Part shown: positions 1 through 7,916 of the stretch, piece by piece | Layout: the number at the start of each line of letters is the position of its first letter | Position numbering within the stretch: the first letter of the stretch is position 1 | Notes under the pieces: model-generated | Told to the model about the DNA's origin: nothing | Databases searched by the model: none | Seen by the model: the letters and a program-made list of their open reading frames with translations, nothing else | Assembly (NCBI RefSeq): GCF_004359985.1 | Contig: NZ_SMRO01000001.1 | Span: 496,001-560,000 of the forward strand | DNA from: Paraburkholderia flava | Lineage (GTDB): Bacteria; Pseudomonadota; Gammaproteobacteria; Burkholderiales; Burkholderiaceae | Length of the DNA stretch: 64,000 nucleotides | Reading direction: 5' to 3' | Made by a program: the position numbers and the translations under genes

Positions 1-319
1 AACTCACCTTGCGCGGCGCGATGGCCAGCAGCCACGCCGTCGGAAAGCCGATCACCACCGTCACCGCCGTCACGACGCTAGCCACCAGAAACGTGTTGCC
101 GAACACCTTCAGGTAGGTCGTCGAGCCGAGTAGTTCGGCGTAGTTCTGCAGGCCGGGCGTCGGCTCCAGAATGCTACGCAGCAGCAGCGACAGCACCGGC
201 AGCACGAAGAAAATCGCGAGCAGCAGCAACGCCGGCGCGAGCAGGCGAACGCGGTGCCAGTCGGGTTTGCGTCGCGCTTTCGCTGCGGGCGGCGCGACGG
301 TACTGAGAACATTCGGCAT
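1..319 (-). CDS. ABC transporter permease, polyamine type (partial, N-terminus only)
   Basis: The gene starts at an ATG at 319 and runs off the left edge, so only about 106 N-terminal residues are present. After a basic start (MPNVLST, then KARRKPDW) there is a long hydrophobic helix, LLAPALLLLLAIFFVLPVLS. A periplasmic stretch and a second helix (FLVASVVTAVTVVIGFPTAWLLAI) follow. This is the usual N-terminus of PotB/PotC-class inner-membrane permeases. It lies 44 bp downstream of the substrate-binding protein gene on the same strand, so the two should form one importer. The ATPase and second permease presumably lie beyond the window. Substrate is inferred only from the neighbouring binding protein. 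Confidence 0.85.
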   Translation of the reverse strand, partial: MPNVLSTVAPPAAKARRKPDWHRVRLLAPALLLLAIFFVLPVLSLLLRSILEPTPGLQNYAELLGSTTYLKVFGNTFLVASVVTAVTVVIGFPTAWLLAIAPRKVS

Positions 320-363
320 GGTGACTCCCGATCCAGACTGTGTTGCCGGCAGCGCCGACGTCC

Positions 364-1398
364 CTACTTCGACTGCCATGCGTACCAGCGCTTCGCGATT
401 GCGTCGCGGTTGTCGGCCCAGTACTTCATGTCGAGGTCGATCTGCGAGGTCTTGTGCTGATCCGGCAATGTCTTCGCGACGTCAGCCGGCATCAGCGACG
501 GCGATTTGACGTTGACCGGCGCGTAGCCCGTCTCGATCGCGAACTTCGCCTGCGCCTGTGCGCTCGTCGCGGCGGCGAGAAACTTCATCGCTTCGGCCTT
601 GTGCTTCGAGCCCTTCGGAATCACGAGCATGTCGGCGGCGGTCAGGTTCTGGTTCCACGAAATGCCGACCGGTACGCCGGTTTGCGCAAGCGCATGCAGG
701 CGACCGTTCCAGAACATGCCGATCGGCGCTTCGCCGGACGCGAGCAACTGCTGCGACTGCGCACCGCCGCTCCACCAGACGATGTCGCTCTTGATCGTGT
801 CGAGCTTCTTGAACGCGCGATCGAGGTCGAGCGGATAGAGCTTGTTCGGCGGCACGCCGTCCGCGAGCAGCGCGATTTCGAGCACGCCCGGCGCGGACCA
901 TTTATAGAACGTGCGCTTGCCGGGAAATTTTTTGGTGTCGAAAAGATCGGACCAGTTCGCCGGTTGCGCGCTCGCATACTTGGCCTTGTTGTAGCCGAGC
1001 ACGAACGAGTAGTAGAAGCTACCTACCGCGGACGGCGTCGCGAAGCGCGGATCGAGTTCGTCTTTCTTGACGACGCTGTAGTCGATCGGCTCGATGAGCC
1101 CGGCTTTCTGCGCGGTGTACGCGAAATCGCCTTCCACGTCGACGACGTCCCACGTCACGTTGCCGCTATCGACCATCGCCTTCAACTTGCCGTAGTCGGT
1201 CGGGCCGTCCATCAGCACGTTGATGCCGCTCGCCTGGGTGAACGGCTGCGCCCAGTTTTTCTGCTGTGACGCCTGGGTTGTACCGCCCCAACTGGTGAAT
1301 ACGATGGTGTCGGCCGCGCTGGCGAGCGTGCTCCATCCACACGCGACGCTCACCACACTCACCGCGATCGCCGATGCTGCGAAGGTTCTGCTGTTCAT
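364..1398 (-). CDS. Periplasmic substrate-binding protein, spermidine/putrescine (PotD/PotF) type
   Basis: A 344-residue extracellular solute-binding protein. The start at 1398 is chosen over an in-frame start at 1434 because GGAG sits about 8 bases before it. It also gives a clean signal peptide, MNSRTFAASAIAVSVVSVACGWSTLASA in form, cleaved near residue 28. The mature protein opens with IVFTSWGG and carries WDVVDVEG and GMFWNGR stretches typical of the polyamine-binding cluster. It is the seventh gene of a minus-strand operon that starts at 6822. It probably feeds the pathway encoded upstream, so the true ligand may be a nitrogenous compound rather than a polyamine. Family assignment is firm; ligand is inference. 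Confidence 0.88.
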   Translation of the reverse strand: MNSRTFAASAIAVSVVSVACGWSTLASAADTIVFTSWGGTTQASQQKNWAQPFTQASGINVLMDGPTDYGKLKAMVDSGNVTWDVVDVEGDFAYTAQKAGLIEPIDYSVVKKDELDPRFATPSAVGSFYYSFVLGYNKAKYASAQPANWSDLFDTKKFPGKRTFYKWSAPGVLEIALLADGVPPNKLYPLDLDRAFKKLDTIKSDIVWWSGGAQSQQLLASGEAPIGMFWNGRLHALAQTGVPVGISWNQNLTAADMLVIPKGSKHKAEAMKFLAAATSAQAQAKFAIETGYAPVNVKSPSLMPADVAKTLPDQHKTSQIDLDMKYWADNRDAIAKRWYAWQSK

Positions 1399-1481
1399 GC
1401 TGTGTCTCCTGCCATCTTTGATATGAAAAGCCACGTTCGGCTATGCGATGCCAGCCGTTTTATTGAAGCCATCTAAGCCAC

Positions 1482-1796
1482 CTAAGCCAGCGGCGAAAAA
1501 CTCGTCGGCCGCATGATCTTGTTTTCCATCTCTTCCATCAGTGCCTGAATCTTCGGTGCGAACGCCTGCCACGCCGGATCGTTAGCAAGCGCCGCGCGAC
1601 GGCGATCGCGTTCGTCGAGCGACGGATAAGCCCAGATGTGCACGATCTGGTTCAGCGGCCCGATCTCCGAGTAGAAGTAGCCGACCAGCTGCTCGAGGTA
1701 TTTCCGCTGCAGCGCGATCCCCTCCTCCTCGACGAGCTTCAGATAAGCAGGGACAGCGCCCGTCTTGATGCGGTAAGTGCGGATCTCGTAGTACAT
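1482..1796 (-). CDS. NIPSNAP family protein
   Basis: A 104-residue protein with the NIPSNAP pattern: MYYEIRTYRIKTG at the start, then GYFYSEIGPLNQIVHIWAYPSLDERDRRRAAL in the middle, a ferredoxin-like alpha+beta fold. Length matches bacterial single-domain members. There is no signal peptide, so it is cytosolic. It lies 36 bp after the aldehyde dehydrogenase gene. NIPSNAP proteins are frequent in catabolic operons with monooxygenases, but their biochemical role is poorly defined. A small accessory enzyme or binding role in the same pathway is the most that can be said. Confidence 0.85.
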   Translation of the reverse strand: MYYEIRTYRIKTGAVPAYLKLVEEEGIALQRKYLEQLVGYFYSEIGPLNQIVHIWAYPSLDERDRRRAALANDPAWQAFAPKIQALMEEMENKIMRPTSFSPLA

Positions 1797-1832
1797 GGGC
1801 TCCTCGTTGGGCAGGTGTTTCAGAACGCCGAT

Positions 1833-3305
1833 TCAACGCATCACGAACGGGTCGGCGATCGGTTCATCGGAAGTTCGAATCCAGACGGATTTCGTGCGGG
1901 TGTATTCCAGCGCCGCATCGAGACCGCCTTCGCGACCGGTGCCGCTCCACCCGTAACCGCCGAACGGCACGATCGGCGACACTGCCCGGTAGGTATTCAC
2001 CCAGACGATGCCCGCGTGCAACGCACGCGTGAGCCGATGCGCTCGCGTCAGGTTGCTCGTGAAGACGCCGGATGCAAGTCCATAACGCGTGTCGTTCGCG
2101 AGCGCGATCGCGTCCGCTTCGGTATCGAACGACACGACGCTCAGCACCGGGCCGAACAGTTCGTCGTTAACGCTGGGCACGTGCGGATGCGGACAATCGA
2201 CGATGGTCGGCAGAAAGTAGAGGCCGCCCTTCATGCCGTCCGGTTGCGTGCCGCCGGTGACGATTTTTGCCCCTGCATCTACGCTGGCTCGCAACACACG
2301 TTCGATGTGTTCAAGCTGCCGACGTGTCGCGAGCGGACCCATTTCCGTTGCCATATCCTGCGGATCGCCGATACGGATCGCGCGGGCTTTCTCGACGAGA
2401 CGCTCGACGAACGCATCGTGCAGGCCACGCTGCACGATGAGCCGCGAACCCGCGACACAGCTTTGCCCGGTCGCCGCGAAGATGCCTGCGACGACCGCAT
2501 TGCATGCGCTGTCGATATCGGCGTCATCGAATACCAGCACCGGCGATTTGCCGCCGAGTTCCAGCGACGTCGCCGCGAGGTTTTCCGCCGAATTGCGTAC
2601 CACGTGACGTGCCGTTTCCGGTCCACCCGTGAACGCGATTTTCGACACGAGCGGATGACTCGTCAGCGTGCGCCCGCAGTCGTCGCCGAAACCGGTCACG
2701 ATGTTGACGACGCCTTTCGGAAATCCAGCTTCGTCGACGAGCCGCGCGAATTCGAGCAACGGCGCCGGTCCGTCCTCGGAAGCCTTGAGGACAATCGTGC
2801 ATCCGGCAGCGAGCGCCGGCCCGATCTTCACCGCCGATAAAAACAGCTGCGAATTCCACGGCACGATGCCGGCCACCACGCCGACCGGTTCGCGCCGCAA
2901 CGTGACTTCCATGTCGGGTTTATCGACCGGCAGCCACGCGCCCTGGATCTTGTCGGCAAGCCCCGCGTAGTAGCGGTAGTACTCCGCGACGTAGCCGATC
3001 TGCGCACGCGTTTCGCGGATGATCTTGCCGGTGTCGCGTGTTTCGAGTTCGGCGAGACGCGGCGCGTGTTGTGCAACCAGATCCGCGAGCCGGTGCAGCA
3101 GCTTGCCGCGCGCGCTCGCGGTGAGACCGGCCCACGACGGATCGTCGAACGCGCGATGCGCAGCGCGCACTGCGCGATCCACGTCGTCCGCACTCGCGCG
3201 CGGCATCTGCGCCCAGACCTCGCCGCTCGACGGATCGATGCTGTCGAAGTGCGCATGTCCGTCCTCGAAAGCGCCGTCGATGTACTGCTGGAACCGCTGC
3301 ACCAT
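1833..3305 (-). CDS. NAD(P)-dependent aldehyde dehydrogenase
   Basis: A 490-residue member of the aldehyde dehydrogenase superfamily, full length for the family. Visible motifs are the cofactor-binding PWNSQ near residue 149, FTGG near 225, the general-base Glu249 in LELGGK and the catalytic Cys283 in GQSCVAGSR. It oxidises an aldehyde to a carboxylate using NAD(P). The gene lies 26 bp behind the luciferase-like monooxygenase, so it probably oxidises an aldehyde released by oxygenation or hydrolysis in this pathway. It is closest in style to betaine/aromatic aldehyde dehydrogenases. Substrate is not determined by sequence. Confidence 0.93.
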   Translation of the reverse strand: MVQRFQQYIDGAFEDGHAHFDSIDPSSGEVWAQMPRASADDVDRAVRAAHRAFDDPSWAGLTASARGKLLHRLADLVAQHAPRLAELETRDTGKIIRETRAQIGYVAEYYRYYAGLADKIQGAWLPVDKPDMEVTLRREPVGVVAGIVPWNSQLFLSAVKIGPALAAGCTIVLKASEDGPAPLLEFARLVDEAGFPKGVVNIVTGFGDDCGRTLTSHPLVSKIAFTGGPETARHVVRNSAENLAATSLELGGKSPVLVFDDADIDSACNAVVAGIFAATGQSCVAGSRLIVQRGLHDAFVERLVEKARAIRIGDPQDMATEMGPLATRRQLEHIERVLRASVDAGAKIVTGGTQPDGMKGGLYFLPTIVDCPHPHVPSVNDELFGPVLSVVSFDTEADAIALANDTRYGLASGVFTSNLTRAHRLTRALHAGIVWVNTYRAVSPIVPFGGYGWSGTGREGGLDAALEYTRTKSVWIRTSDEPIADPFVMR

Positions 3306-3331
3306 GTCAGCCTCTCATGCGGTGGGTAAGC

Positions 3332-4375
3332 TCAGTGCCTGTCGAAAGCCGGCATCACCTTGTCGATGAACAATTCCAGCGACTTGCGCTTGCGCTCGAA
3401 GCTCATGTGACTGTCGAGCCAGAAACTGTACTGGTCGTAGCCGAGTTCCTCGTAGTGCTTCAGCCGCGCGATCACATCGGCCGCCTCGCCAACCACCAGG
3501 TTCTTGCGAATCGATTCCGGCGAGTACTGCGGAAACATCTCGACGTCGGCATCCGTCAGCGGTTCGATGAAGCCCTGCTGAATCGGCCGCTCGTTCTTGA
3601 ACCACTTGCTGAAGTAGCGATAGAAGCGCGCGAGATCGTAGACCGCCGCGTCCACTTCCGCAGCATCCGCACCGACGAACGTGTGCATCAGCATCATCAC
3701 CTGCGGACGCGGCACGTCCGGATGCGCGGCGCACGCGGCGTTGAAGCGCTCCATCAGATTTACGACCTCGGCATCGCCGGCAGCCAGCGACGTCACCTGC
3801 ACGTTGCAGCCGTTCGCCACCGCAAACGCATGCGAATTCGGATCGCGTGCGGCGAGCCAGATCGGCGGATGCGGCGCCTGCACCGGACGCGGCACGGGCG
3901 TCGTCGTGGGCCACGACCAGAACTCGCCCTGATGCGCGTAGTCGCCCGCGAACAGCTTGCGCAACGCGGGCACCAGTTCGCGCATCCGCGCACCGGCGCT
4001 CATCGCGTCGAGACCCGGCAGCAAACGCTCGTATTCGAACGAGTACGCGCCGCGCGCGACGCCGAGATCGAGCCGTCCATTGCTCGCGACGTCGACCATG
4101 CCGGCCTCGCCCGCGAGCGCCACCGGATGCCAGAACGGCGCGATGACCGTGCCGGTGCCGAGGCGAATCTTCGTGGTCTTCGCCGCGAGGTACGACAGAT
4201 TGAGGAACGGATTCGGCGCGATCGTGAATTCCATCGCGTGATGCTCGCCGATCCACGCGGTCTCGAAACCGCCGCGCTCGGCGATCTGCACGAGTTCGGT
4301 CAACTGGTCGAACAGCTCGCGGTGCGACGTCTGCGTGTCGTACCGCTCCATATGCAGAAACAGCGAAAACTTCAT
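3332..4375 (-). CDS. LLM-class FMN-dependent monooxygenase
   Basis: A 347-residue luciferase-like flavin monooxygenase. The reading frame is open far upstream, but the gene starts at the ATG at 4375 (MKFSLFLHMERYD), the family's normal first beta strand. GGAG lies about 8-12 bases before it. Typical segments are FETAWIGEHHAMEF near 39-50, RLGTGTVIAPFWHPV and GRLDLGVARG. It needs reduced FMN, which the flavin reductase encoded 35 bp upstream should supply. The pairing recalls RutA/RutF of pyrimidine breakdown, but the other partners differ. It probably oxygenates and opens a ring or an ester/amide substrate; the substrate is unknown. Confidence 0.92.
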   Translation of the reverse strand: MKFSLFLHMERYDTQTSHRELFDQLTELVQIAERGGFETAWIGEHHAMEFTIAPNPFLNLSYLAAKTTKIRLGTGTVIAPFWHPVALAGEAGMVDVASNGRLDLGVARGAYSFEYERLLPGLDAMSAGARMRELVPALRKLFAGDYAHQGEFWSWPTTTPVPRPVQAPHPPIWLAARDPNSHAFAVANGCNVQVTSLAAGDAEVVNLMERFNAACAAHPDVPRPQVMMLMHTFVGADAAEVDAAVYDLARFYRYFSKWFKNERPIQQGFIEPLTDADVEMFPQYSPESIRKNLVVGEAADVIARLKHYEELGYDQYSFWLDSHMSFERKRKSLELFIDKVMPAFDRH

Positions 4376-4410
4376 GATGTGTGGCTCCGGTGACGGGTTC
4401 AGTGCGCGGT

Positions 4411-5373
4411 TCAGTGCGACAGCGCGAGCGACTGCACGGTGCCCGCTGCCATATCGCCGACGTAGATGCCGAACGCGTCCTCGCTGCGTTCGCGCACGTA
4501 GCGCTGCAGCATCGAACGCACGGCGTCGTCCTGCAGACGCTCCCACGGAATGTCCGCGAGCGGCACGACGCGAACCGACGCGGCCAGGGACGCTGAACCG
4601 TTGTCGATCACGCGGCCGCGATAGTAGACATGCGTGCCCGGCTGGCTGCTGTCGCCGTCGAACACCGCGAACAGGAAGTCGAGATGCGCGTCGACGCCGA
4701 GTTTCGCGAGCACGCCGCGCAGACTCTCCGGATCGCTGGCCGGTTCGAGCTTGACGCCGCCCGGCAATGCGAGGCCTTGCGGCGTATCGAGCAGCACGAG
4801 TCCGTTCTGATGTTCGAGAATCGCACCGACCCGCGCGCGCGAACCAGCGGCGGCCAGTGCGTCCTGCGTCAGACTGAAGTTCACGTAAGCGCCACGGCAA
4901 TAGCCGAGCGGCGACGAAGTCGTGTGCACAAAATCGACCACGCGTCCGATCAGGATGATGTGGTCGCCTGCATCGACGACCTCGTGCGTGCGGCAATCGA
5001 AGCTCGCCGCCGCGCCGTTCATCAACGGCGCGCCCGTGATGCGAACGTGCCATTCGACCTGCGCGAACTTGTCGGCGGCCTTGGACGCGAATACGCCCGA
5101 CACCGATTTCTGATCTTCCGCGAGCACGCTCACCGCGAAGTGATCCGTTTGCGAAAACACCGCGTGGCTCGACGCGGTCTTCGCGATGCACACCAGGATC
5201 AGCGCAGGGTCGAGCGACACCGACGTGAACGAATTCGCCGTGAAGCCGCGCGGCGAACCGTCCGGCTGGATCGTCGTGACAACCGTCACGCCCGTGACGA
5301 ATGCGCCGAGCGCGCGGCGGAATTCCGCTGCATCCAGCGGGCGTTCCACAGATTCTTTTATCGGGTCAGTCAT
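4411..5373 (-). CDS. Flavin reductase with C-terminal degenerate Nudix-like domain
   Basis: A 320-residue protein. Residues 13-168 are a flavin reductase-like domain (FRRALGAFVTGVTVVTT, GFTANSFTSVSLDPALILVCI, then the GD near 137), which reduces FMN for the neighbouring monooxygenase. Residues 180-300 look like a Nudix fold (AILEHQNGLVLL, then LALPGG at 201-206). The catalytic box is lost: aligned to GX5EX7REUXEEXGU, the glutamates are Pro211, Gly220, Ala223 and Lys224. The extra domain may therefore bind a nucleotide or flavin without hydrolysing it. The gene overlaps the hydrolase gene by 8 bp, so the two are translationally coupled. The first domain is certain; the second is my reading of the pattern. 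Confidence 0.87.
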   Translation of the reverse strand: MTDPIKESVERPLDAAEFRRALGAFVTGVTVVTTIQPDGSPRGFTANSFTSVSLDPALILVCIAKTASSHAVFSQTDHFAVSVLAEDQKSVSGVFASKAADKFAQVEWHVRITGAPLMNGAAASFDCRTHEVVDAGDHIILIGRVVDFVHTTSSPLGYCRGAYVNFSLTQDALAAAGSRARVGAILEHQNGLVLLDTPQGLALPGGVKLEPASDPESLRGVLAKLGVDAHLDFLFAVFDGDSSQPGTHVYYRGRVIDNGSASLAASVRVVPLADIPWERLQDDAVRSMLQRYVRERSEDAFGIYVGDMAAGTVQSLALSH

Positions 5374-6238
5374 GACGTGCTCCTGTAGCTGATTCGTGAA
5401 CCGCGCGCGTCGTCGATGCGTCCGTCAGGAACGCGACCAGCCGCTCGTTGACGCGAACCGGATCGGTAACGTTCATCATATGGCGCGCCCCAGCGATGAT
5501 TTCGGCGCGGCCGTCGGGTACTGCGACCGCCATTGCCTCCGACATCGCCGGGCTCGAATTCGGATCGTGTTCGCCGGTCAGGAACAGCGCGGGCATCGCA
5601 AGCTCGCCGAGCCTTCCAACGTGCGCGCGATCCGCGCTCGCAAACAACCGGTAAGTCCGCGCGTAACCGGACGGATTCACCGTCCGCAGCAGTTGCCGCA
5701 GATCGTGCGCGGCCTGTTCGAGATGGCCCGGAACCGGCTCGCCGAACCAGCGCTCTATCGTCACGTCGACGCCGGCATCCGCAGACGTTTCGTCGAGCGT
5801 GTTCGCGCGGCTCATCACCGCTGATCGCTGTTCGCTCGAGCGGTCGTAGACAGCGTTCAGCGCCGCGACGCTCAGCGTGCGCGCCGGATGCGACAGTGCG
5901 AACTCGAGTGCGACGAGCGCCCCCATCGAGTGGCCGACCACATGCACGCGATCAATGTTCAATGCGTCGAGCAGAGTCTCGACCTGTGCCGCGTATTCGG
6001 CCAGCGACGGCTGCGCGCCCGGCAATGCGCTTTCGCCGTGACCCAGCATGTCGAGCGCCAGTACCTGGAACCGTTCGGTCAACGCATCGACCTGCGGCGC
6101 CCACACGCTGTGATTCATGCCGACGCCGTGGATCAGAAGCACCGTCTCATCGCGCTGACCTGCCCGCGCCGCGTAGAGGGCATATCGCGTACCGCCCACC
6201 GTGCCGCCCGAAACGAGCCGGCTTGCCTCCGGCTTCAA
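5366..6238 (-). CDS. Alpha/beta hydrolase
   Basis: A 290-residue alpha/beta hydrolase with oxyanion motif LLIHGVGMNHSVW near 34-46, the nucleophile elbow VGHSMG (Ser104), the acid Asp225 in GEHDPNSS and the catalytic His253 in GARHMMN. It is a cytosolic hydrolase likely acting on an ester, carbamate or C-C bond. Its start overlaps the stop of the preceding PF06684 gene by 4 bp (ATGA), and its end overlaps the flavin reductase gene. It occupies the position of RutD in the pyrimidine pathway, but equivalence is only an analogy. Confidence 0.92.
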   Translation of the reverse strand: MKPEASRLVSGGTVGGTRYALYAARAGQRDETVLLIHGVGMNHSVWAPQVDALTERFQVLALDMLGHGESALPGAQPSLAEYAAQVETLLDALNIDRVHVVGHSMGALVALEFALSHPARTLSVAALNAVYDRSSEQRSAVMSRANTLDETSADAGVDVTIERWFGEPVPGHLEQAAHDLRQLLRTVNPSGYARTYRLFASADRAHVGRLGELAMPALFLTGEHDPNSSPAMSEAMAVAVPDGRAEIIAGARHMMNVTDPVRVNERLVAFLTDASTTRAVHESATGARHD

Positions 6239-6822
6239 GATCCCTGCTCCTGCAGATCCTTCAGATCCTGGTAGCGATCGCCGATCCGGTGATGCGGACG
6301 GCCGCCGATCGACGCGCCCAACGCAATGACGAGCTCGTCCGGCGCGGGCGCATCGACGATCGAGAACTGCACCGTCAGATAGTGCGAGCGCATGCCTTCG
6401 TCGTGCTTGTGCATCAGCGGAATCGTGATCGGGCAGTTCGGTCCGCCACGCAGATTGGTGAAGCTCAGATAGCTCTTCGCGCCGACCGCGTTGCGGAAGT
6501 GATTCCCGAACCGCAGCGTATGGATCAGCGCGGACGCGTGCTCGATTTCGCCCGAAGTCCCGACGATCGCCGCTTTACCGTAGCCCTCGACTGCGTCGCC
6601 TGAGCCGGCGATGCGGAGGATTTCTGCGGTCAGCATCTCGCCCAATTGCGGCGCTAGTGCGTGGATTTCGGGCTTGAGATCTTCGACGAAGCCCCGACCC
6701 GCCCACGGATTGCGAAGCACCGCTGCCGCCCCGAACAGCTTCAACGGCCGCGCCGCGGCCTTCTCACCCTCGATGCGGGTCTCCTCGATGAAGGTCACCA
6801 GCTTGCGCACTTCCAGGCTCAT
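6235..6822 (-). CDS. Amino acid synthesis family protein (PF06684)
   Basis: A 195-residue protein resembling the PF06684 'amino acid synthesis' family. Conserved-looking stretches are RKLVTFIEETRIEGEK at the N-terminus, NPWAGRGFVEDL near 38-49, YGKAAIVGTSGEIEHASALIHTL and the C-terminal GGRPHHRIGD. Start is supported by TAAGGAGA six bases before the ATG. It is the first gene of the operon, directly downstream of paired operator-like repeats. The family has no settled function, and its name does not prove a biosynthetic role. Its constant company here is catabolic (hydrolase, monooxygenase, dehydrogenase). Confidence 0.85.
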   Translation of the reverse strand: MSLEVRKLVTFIEETRIEGEKAAARPLKLFGAAAVLRNPWAGRGFVEDLKPEIHALAPQLGEMLTAEILRIAGSGDAVEGYGKAAIVGTSGEIEHASALIHTLRFGNHFRNAVGAKSYLSFTNLRGGPNCPITIPLMHKHDEGMRSHYLTVQFSIVDAPAPDELVIALGASIGGRPHHRIGDRYQDLKDLQEQGS

Positions 6823-6863
6823 ACCGTTCTCCTTAGGCCAGTCGTTTGATGGGTTACGAGATT

Positions 6864-6916
6864 ATGGTATTCCATATTATTCACTTCGATACGCAGGTTG
6901 TATTATGGAATACCAT
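6864..6916. promoter_or_regulatory. Paired GntR-type operators
   Basis: Two 12-bp sites form an exact inverted pair: ATGGTATTCCAT at 6864-6875 and ATGGAATACCAT at 6905-6916. Each is itself a near-palindrome (ATGG-N4-CCAT, core TGGTAT/ATACCA). They are 41 bp apart, about four helical turns. The TGGNNNNCCA form suits FCD-type GntR regulators such as the one encoded at 7054-7731. They lie 42-94 bp upstream of the first operon gene. Binding is inferred. Confidence 0.65.
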
Positions 6917-6992
6917 GATGTGCGCAGACGACGAGCCGGCACGCTTCTGGCGGTATCGGGGACAAGGAAACGGGCAAATCCAGCCGCGCGCT

Positions 6993-7023
6993 GGACGAAA
7001 AAAAACCGCCTCACGGGCGGTTT
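6993..7023 (-). terminator. Rho-independent terminator of the gntR gene
   Basis: On the minus strand an 8-bp stem (AAACCGCC with GGCGGTTT, 7003-7010 and 7016-7023, 5-base loop) is followed by an unbroken run of T from the A-tract at 6998-7005. It lies 30 bp after the gntR stop codon and separates that gene from the operon it probably controls. Confidence 0.8.
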
Positions 7024-7053
7024 ATCGGGATGGCAGGAGGCCTGGAGTACAGG

Positions 7054-7731
7054 CTAGGTCGACTCTTCCAGGCGGCCGAGCGCCTCCTGCGCCAGTTGCG
7101 ATACGCGTCGAATATGGGCCACCGATGCATCGAACGCAGCGGTACCATCCTTGCGCTCGATCGCCGCGAGCAGCGTATTCATCTCGCGATTCGACTCCTC
7201 CCCGCGTCCGGTCGACGCAATGGTCAACGCTCGAAGCCGGTTGATCCGCGTGTTCAACGTGCGCACCACCGCGAGCGCGACCGCCTTCTGCGCCCCTTCG
7301 AACATCGTCTCGTAGAACACTTCGGTCTGCGCGAGCACGTCGGCGAATGCGTCTTTGGCGAACGCGGTTTCGATCTTGCGGCGAATGTCGCGCAGTTTCT
7401 CGATCACCTCGGGCGTGGCTTTTTCCGCGCACGCGCGCGCGGCATTTGCTTCGAGCAGGCCGCGCAGTTCGTAGATTTCGCTGACTTGCGCGGGATCGAG
7501 TCGCGCGACGATCGGGCCTTGCCGAGCGACGATCTCGACGAGCCCTTCCGTTTCGAGATGGCGCAACACCTCACGTACCACCGTCCGGCTCACGCCGAGT
7601 TCGTCGCACAACGTACGTTCGACGAGCCGCGCGCCCGGGCGAAAGTAGCCTTGCACGATGGCTTCACGGAGCTTCTCGAGCGTCAACTCTCTCAGCGTCT
7701 TGGCGTTTCGATCGATTTTCAGGTCTGACAT
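7054..7731 (-). CDS. GntR family (FCD-type) transcriptional regulator
   Basis: A 225-residue GntR regulator. The N-terminal winged helix covers about residues 8-75 (LREAIVQGYFRPGARLVERTLCDELGVSRTVVREVLRHLETEGLVEI). The C-terminal all-helical FCD ligand domain covers 85-220 and has the usual helix YELRGLLEANAAR. Start is taken at MSDLKIDRN; the upstream in-frame extension looks random. No strong ribosome site is visible. It has its own terminator and is followed on the same strand by the operator pair and the monooxygenase operon. It is therefore probably a ligand-responsive repressor of that operon. Confidence 0.9.
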   Translation of the reverse strand: MSDLKIDRNAKTLRELTLEKLREAIVQGYFRPGARLVERTLCDELGVSRTVVREVLRHLETEGLVEIVARQGPIVARLDPAQVSEIYELRGLLEANAARACAEKATPEVIEKLRDIRRKIETAFAKDAFADVLAQTEVFYETMFEGAQKAVALAVVRTLNTRINRLRALTIASTGRGEESNREMNTLLAAIERKDGTAAFDASVAHIRRVSQLAQEALGRLEEST

Positions 7732-7916
7732 GGAAGGGCTTCGAACACAGGACGACCGGATCGCGCATCGCCCGAAAGGGATCACGCATTATTGCCGATC
7801 GTCGGGTGGTTGTGGGAAGGCCCCATGCATCACGACGCGCGCGGCGTGAGAGTACTGGTGCGATTGAGCGGTTGAGGCGGCACATTGCGTGCCGCTGCGA
7901 TCGACTAAAAGCGAAC

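Noticed and set aside
340..1269. Long plus-strand open frame opposite the binding-protein gene
   Set aside because: Arginine- and histidine-rich antisense shadow typical of high-GC genes; no ribosome site or family pattern.
1638..2840. 400-codon plus-strand frame opposite the aldehyde dehydrogenase
   Set aside because: Composition is that of a reverse-frame shadow; the minus-strand gene has complete catalytic motifs.
4376..5191. In-frame N-terminal extension of the LLM monooxygenase (frame opens at 5191)
   Set aside because: Antisense-like Arg-rich sequence overlapping the flavin reductase gene; the family start is MKFSLFLHMERYD.
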